A program made the translations under genes and the position numbers. A stretch of 24,493 nucleotides of DNA from a virus: positions 1 through 24,493 of IMG/VR virus record IMGVR_UViG_3300009788_000290, one strand, 5' to 3'. Below are positions 22,028 through 24,493 of this stretch, piece by piece. The notes below the pieces were generated by a model. It saw nothing but the letters and a program-made list of their open reading frames with translations. It made no database searches and was not told where the DNA came from. The stretch's first letter is position 1. Every line of letters starts with the position of its first letter.

Positions 22028-22329
22028 CCTTTCAACTCCCTCTGTCTCGTAAGGAAGATACCCCAGAGACAGGCAACAACAGTGATTGCCCAGATAAACA
22101 TACTGATACGAGCTTTAGTCCCAACGGCCCAGTCTTGACCGAAGAAAGCACCGACGGCAGTCCAGATGTTTACGAAGATGAAGTCCATGTCAAAGCGAGC
22201 TACTACGAACATAACCATCAATGCTAAGTAGCACCAGAACATGATGCGAGATTGCAATGAAGTCAGATTGTAAGCCCGTTGCTTAGCCTGATCAGCCTGC
22301 TTATTGGCTTGCTGTTGACCATTAGCCAT
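22024..22329 (-). CDS. Three-span membrane protein
   Basis: 101 residues from ATG 22329 with AGGAGAAGTGAT upstream; the frame opens 7 codons earlier without a better site. A Gln/Lys-rich N-terminus (QQQANKQADQAKQRAYN) precedes three hydrophobic spans: about 29-46 (IMFWCYLALMVMFVVARF), 50-66 (FIFVNIWTAVGAFFG) and 77-94 (ISMFIWAITVVACLWGIF). Holin-like in size and topology but no known family. It starts two bases after the preceding stop. Confidence 0.7.
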   Translation of the reverse strand: MANGQQQANKQADQAKQRAYNLTSLQSRIMFWCYLALMVMFVVARFDMDFIFVNIWTAVGAFFGQDWAVGTKARISMFIWAITVVACLWGIFLTRQRELKG

Positions 22330-22330
22330 A

Positions 22331-22777
22331 TCACTTCTCCTGTAGCCCATCGAGGAAGATGTGTAAGTTATCTACACACGACTTCGACTTCGCTAAGTCC
22401 AGGCCGTAGACATAGTCCTTCTCACTGAGTAGGCCTTGTGTACGGATCAGCTCCTCTCGAAGCATCTTGACCTCAGCACGTTTACGTTCAAGGCGCTCAT
22501 CGGTACCGATCACCTGGTTGCCGAACGCCAGCGCCCCCGCCTTTGCTTTCTTGGCAGGCTCAACAGCATACTTCTTCCAGAAGTCACCAGCCTTTTGCTT
22601 AATGGTAAGCTTGGGTGGCTCATCTGGATTGGCAGCTGCATCTTCCGCCTTCTGCGCATCTTCAGTGGCCTGCTGTACCTTGATGGTAGCAACAGTATCC
22701 TCACCGTACCCAATGATCGGGGACATGAGGAGTACGCCAGCTAAAGTCGCACATATTAGTACGGTTCGTTTAGCCAT
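22331..22777 (-). CDS. Secreted (periplasmic) helical protein
   Basis: 148 residues from ATG 22777 (AGAGGTG upstream). The first 25 residues are a classical signal peptide: AKR, then a hydrophobic core VLICATLAGVLLMSP and a small-residue end near IIGYG. No lipobox Cys after the core, so it is soluble and not a lipoprotein. The mature part is helical and charged (VQQATEDAQKAEDAAANPDE; RLERKRAEVKMLREELI). Lys/Ala/Glu-rich. May act in the host envelope, alongside the membrane proteins around it. Function unknown. Confidence 0.7.
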   Translation of the reverse strand: MAKRTVLICATLAGVLLMSPIIGYGEDTVATIKVQQATEDAQKAEDAAANPDEPPKLTIKQKAGDFWKKYAVEPAKKAKAGALAFGNQVIGTDERLERKRAEVKMLREELIRTQGLLSEKDYVYGLDLAKSKSCVDNLHIFLDGLQEK

Positions 22778-22842
22778 AAGGATTGCACCTCTCTTTAGTC
22801 TTGCAAGTTTAAGTAGGGTAACCACGATAGTCCCTCCTACAG

Positions 22843-23136
22843 TTAAGCGATAGCCCGGATGGATCCGTCAGTCTCATTAGCAAAGAAGATCTCACGGACA
22901 TCCCCGAACTTACCACTGAGTAGCTTGTCTAGTGCAGAGTCCTCACTAGGCGTTACCCAGAATGCTATGCTCGCTGACCGTGACAGTTGAGCTGTCACCC
23001 GCTCTCGCTCATCACTATCTAACTTAACGCACTTGAACAGCACCTTGAAGAACTTCTTCGGGCTCTGCACAATGTAGGGTTGCACCTGAACCCGTGTCTT
23101 TAAGTCAGCGCGAGGCCCTTTATTCTTTCCGAACAT
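22843..23136 (-). CDS. Hypothetical 97-residue basic protein
   Basis: ATG 23136 with AAGAGGTACTCAAG upstream. Basic N-terminus (FGKNKGPRADLKTRVQVQPY) then mixed alpha/beta (KKFFKVLFKCVKLDSDERER; ASIAFWVTPSEDSALDKLL). The 'FFKVLFKCVKLDSDERERVTAQL' part resembles the following gene's 'KLRKGFRKALLFANKQEINAIVDQL' in pattern, so the two could be distant relatives. No known family. Confidence 0.7.
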   Translation of the reverse strand: MFGKNKGPRADLKTRVQVQPYIVQSPKKFFKVLFKCVKLDSDERERVTAQLSRSASIAFWVTPSEDSALDKLLSGKFGDVREIFFANETDGSIRAIA

Positions 23137-23148
23137 CTTGAGTACCTC

Positions 23149-23574
23149 TTACTGTGTGTTCAGCTGATGGATAGCAAAGTCTTTTGGACCTAGCCCCTTC
23201 CAGTTCTTCACCGTGGGAGCTAACTGAGACCGGCATGACTCGCAGTTGCAAGTACCCGCATCATCAATGGCCTCATCCACGGTGTCGAATAGGTCGAATC
23301 GTTTGGATGTGATGAAGGAATCCACCTTCCGGAACGAAGAGTACAGCCTGTTAAGATCCTTCTCAGAGAGACGGATTCTAACGTGGCAGTCACCCCCCAC
23401 CTTACCCTTAAGCTGATCAACGATAGCGTTGATCTCTTGCTTATTGGCAAACAGTAACGCTTTCCGGAAACCTTTCCGAAGAACCTTATCCAGAAGGAAA
23501 GGCTTACGAAAGTGGACCCTGTACACCGCAGTCTTCTCATGATTCTTCGAGAAGAGTTTACGGATCAAACGCAT
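23149..23574 (-). CDS. Hypothetical 141-residue protein with CxCxxC cluster
   Basis: ATG 23574 with AAGAGGATAACGAT upstream. A basic N-terminal half (IRKLFSKNHEKTAVYRVHF; RKGFRKALLFANKQEINAI) and a CNCESC cluster near residue 113 that could hold a metal. The start lies 12 bases after a small hairpin. No recognised enzyme motif. Twelve bases separate it from the gene downstream. Confidence 0.7.
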   Translation of the reverse strand: MRLIRKLFSKNHEKTAVYRVHFRKPFLLDKVLRKGFRKALLFANKQEINAIVDQLKGKVGGDCHVRIRLSEKDLNRLYSSFRKVDSFITSKRFDLFDTVDEAIDDAGTCNCESCRSQLAPTVKNWKGLGPKDFAIHQLNTQ

Positions 23575-23631
23575 ATCGTTATCCTCTTATCAGGAGGGCA
23601 CCCTTAGATGCCCTACGTTACGACCGGCAGA

Positions 23632-23973
23632 TTAGCCCGTCGGGCAGGGGATGTCACCGCAATCGGTTACGTTGGGTACTGCAGCTGGGGCGGTATCACC
23701 GGGAAGAAGTTCCTTCACGGTATCATATGCATCACTGGCACCGGTACTTACAGCATCGACACCCGAGCTAACCGTCTCTCGCATGCCGGTGAGAAGGCCT
23801 CCGACACCTTCAAAGACATAGGCGATTGCTTCCAGTGCGACTGCGCCAGCCAGCACTACCAGGGTGATCAGGATGCAGGCCAGGATGAACCGCTTGGCCA
23901 ACGTATCGGCCTGGTCAAACCCGGAGCCTATCGCACCCCAACACATGGCGAGGAACGCCAGTATACTATTCAT
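23632..23973 (-). CDS. Membrane protein with C-terminal soluble tail
   Basis: 113 residues, ATG 23973 with GAGAGGTACATATC upstream. A weak first hydrophobic stretch (SILAFLAMCWGAIGSGF) and a strong one at about 29-54 (FILACILITLVVLAGAVALEAIAYVF), then a Gly/Thr/Ser-rich tail containing two Cys near the end (VTDCGDIPCPTG) that could form a disulfide outside the cytoplasm. Part of the membrane-gene set. No family recognised. Confidence 0.7.
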   Translation of the reverse strand: MNSILAFLAMCWGAIGSGFDQADTLAKRFILACILITLVVLAGAVALEAIAYVFEGVGGLLTGMRETVSSGVDAVSTGASDAYDTVKELLPGDTAPAAVPNVTDCGDIPCPTG

Positions 23974-24057
23974 GATATGTACCTCTCAGTTAATGATAAG
24001 ATGGTCATCGTTGTAATGGCCACCGGATATAGGGTTACCATATCCACTAGCCACTAG

Positions 24058-24219
24058 AGGGGGAAGGGTCGGGGGCATAGAGCCCCCAGTAAACTGAGGT
24101 CAGGGACTTCACAGCTCAACCGTAAGGGAGCCAAAGAGATGTCACAGCCTAGCGCCGGGCTGATCCCGGTAGGTGGGTGTGCCCCTCGACGGTGGACGAG
24201 AGGCTAAAGCAACCTGGCC
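24058..24219 (-). ncRNA. Folded noncoding stretch
   Basis: No gene in 160 bases. Hairpins on either strand: GGGGGC-ATAGA-GCCCCC (24071-24087), CCGGG-CTGAT-CCCGG (24155-24169), CTCG-ACGGTGGA-CGAG (24185-24200). No U tail follows any of them. It may be an untranslated leader of the membrane gene at 23973 or another small structured RNA. Confidence 0.35.
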
Positions 24220-24493
24220 TTAGCCCTGCTGCTGTTGTTGCTGTTGTCCGCCACGTTGACGACGCTGCTTGCTGTTATCTTTCTGCGGGATGCCCATCTC
24301 TTGAGTGTGCTCCGCGATAACCTCAGTTGTTGTACCGTCATCACCACCGTCATCCCCTGGGGATGAGTAGCTTTCAGCCTCTGCCTCACGGTCATCGACC
24401 ATTGAAGACACAGGGTTACGCCACATGTTGGAGGGCTTACCCTTCACCTTGTGGTTGAACTTCTTGCTCGTCTTATCCTTACTGGCTTCGAAC
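24220..24493 (-). CDS. C-terminal part of an unidentified protein ending in a poly-Gln tail; 5' end outside window
   Basis: The frame is open to the window end, so only the last 90 residues are seen. It starts (within the window) FEASKDKTSKKFNHK and proceeds through an acidic, Gly/Asp-rich region (YSSPGDDGGDDGTTTEV) to KDNSKQRRQRGG followed by seven Gln and Gly. A disordered tail like this is typical of the ends of large virion or terminase proteins but is not diagnostic. The CTG/TTG-rich + strand at 24227-24245 is simply the poly-Gln coding. Confidence 0.75.
   Translation of the reverse strand, partial: FEASKDKTSKKFNHKVKGKPSNMWRNPVSSMVDDREAEAESYSSPGDDGGDDGTTTEVIAEHTQEMGIPQKDNSKQRRQRGGQQQQQQQG

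Noticed and set aside
22467-22853. 128-codon + strand frame
   Set aside because: Antisense to the signal-peptide gene at 22331-22777; no ribosome site.
23608-24057. 149-codon open frame on the + strand
   Set aside because: Antisense to the membrane gene at 23632-23973, which has a good ribosome site; low-complexity mirror composition and no Shine-Dalgarno.
24227-24245. CTG/TTG triplet run
   Set aside because: Explained by the poly-Gln tail of the - strand gene; not a microsatellite or CRISPR element.
1-24493. CRISPR array, transposase or insertion sequence
   Set aside because: No evenly spaced direct repeats and no transposase frame were seen; the only mobile element supported is the group I intron with its endonuclease.

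Overview
The window is a stretch of a double-stranded DNA tailed phage genome, most likely a T7-supergroup podovirus. It carries a T7-style replication set: primase-helicase, family A DNA polymerase, ssDNA-binding protein, ATP-dependent DNA ligase, FEN-type exonuclease and endonuclease I. It also carries a large ejection-type virion protein. No phage RNA polymerase gene is visible, so either it lies outside the window or the phage relies on the host enzyme, as some marine T7-like relatives do. The host cannot be named from the sequence; clear Shine-Dalgarno sites before most genes point to a bacterium.

Layout. Bases 1-6356 run on the + strand and hold the end of the virion module: a >1250-residue internal virion protein with a C-terminal glucosaminidase domain, a structural protein, two small membrane proteins (holin or lysis candidates), a tiny lysine-rich protein and a small structural protein. 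A strong symmetric terminator at 6390-6444 separates this from everything to the right, which runs on the - strand toward it.

Reading the - strand in transcription order (right to left): a truncated protein with a poly-Gln tail; small membrane and secreted proteins (21.7-24.0 kb); an HExxH metallopeptidase-like gene; a 750-base noncoding, highly folded stretch with a tRNA-Trp (20.49-21.24 kb); a 378-residue basic protein; more small membrane genes separated by folded noncoding stretches (17.6-19.3 kb); primase-helicase; a coupled cassette of four mini-genes with ribosome-modulation-factor-like patterns; DNA polymerase; small genes; SSB; ligase; exonuclease; endonuclease I; and small acidic proteins.

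Two points stand out. The DNA polymerase gene is split by a group I intron that I could map to the base: 5' splice after 12980, 3' splice before 12291, with P1 and P10 both readable. It encodes an endonuclease VII-like HNH protein and interrupts the O-helix motif. Second, the phage has an unusual amount of structured noncoding DNA on the - strand, above all the 20.5-21.2 kb region, which resembles in size and context the giant phage RNAs GOLLD and ROOL. Five short genes below 60 codons were found by direct reading: four complete new ones (6450-6608, 14440-14595, 15119-15283, 18123-18287) and one possible 10-codon leader, which is listed as rejected.
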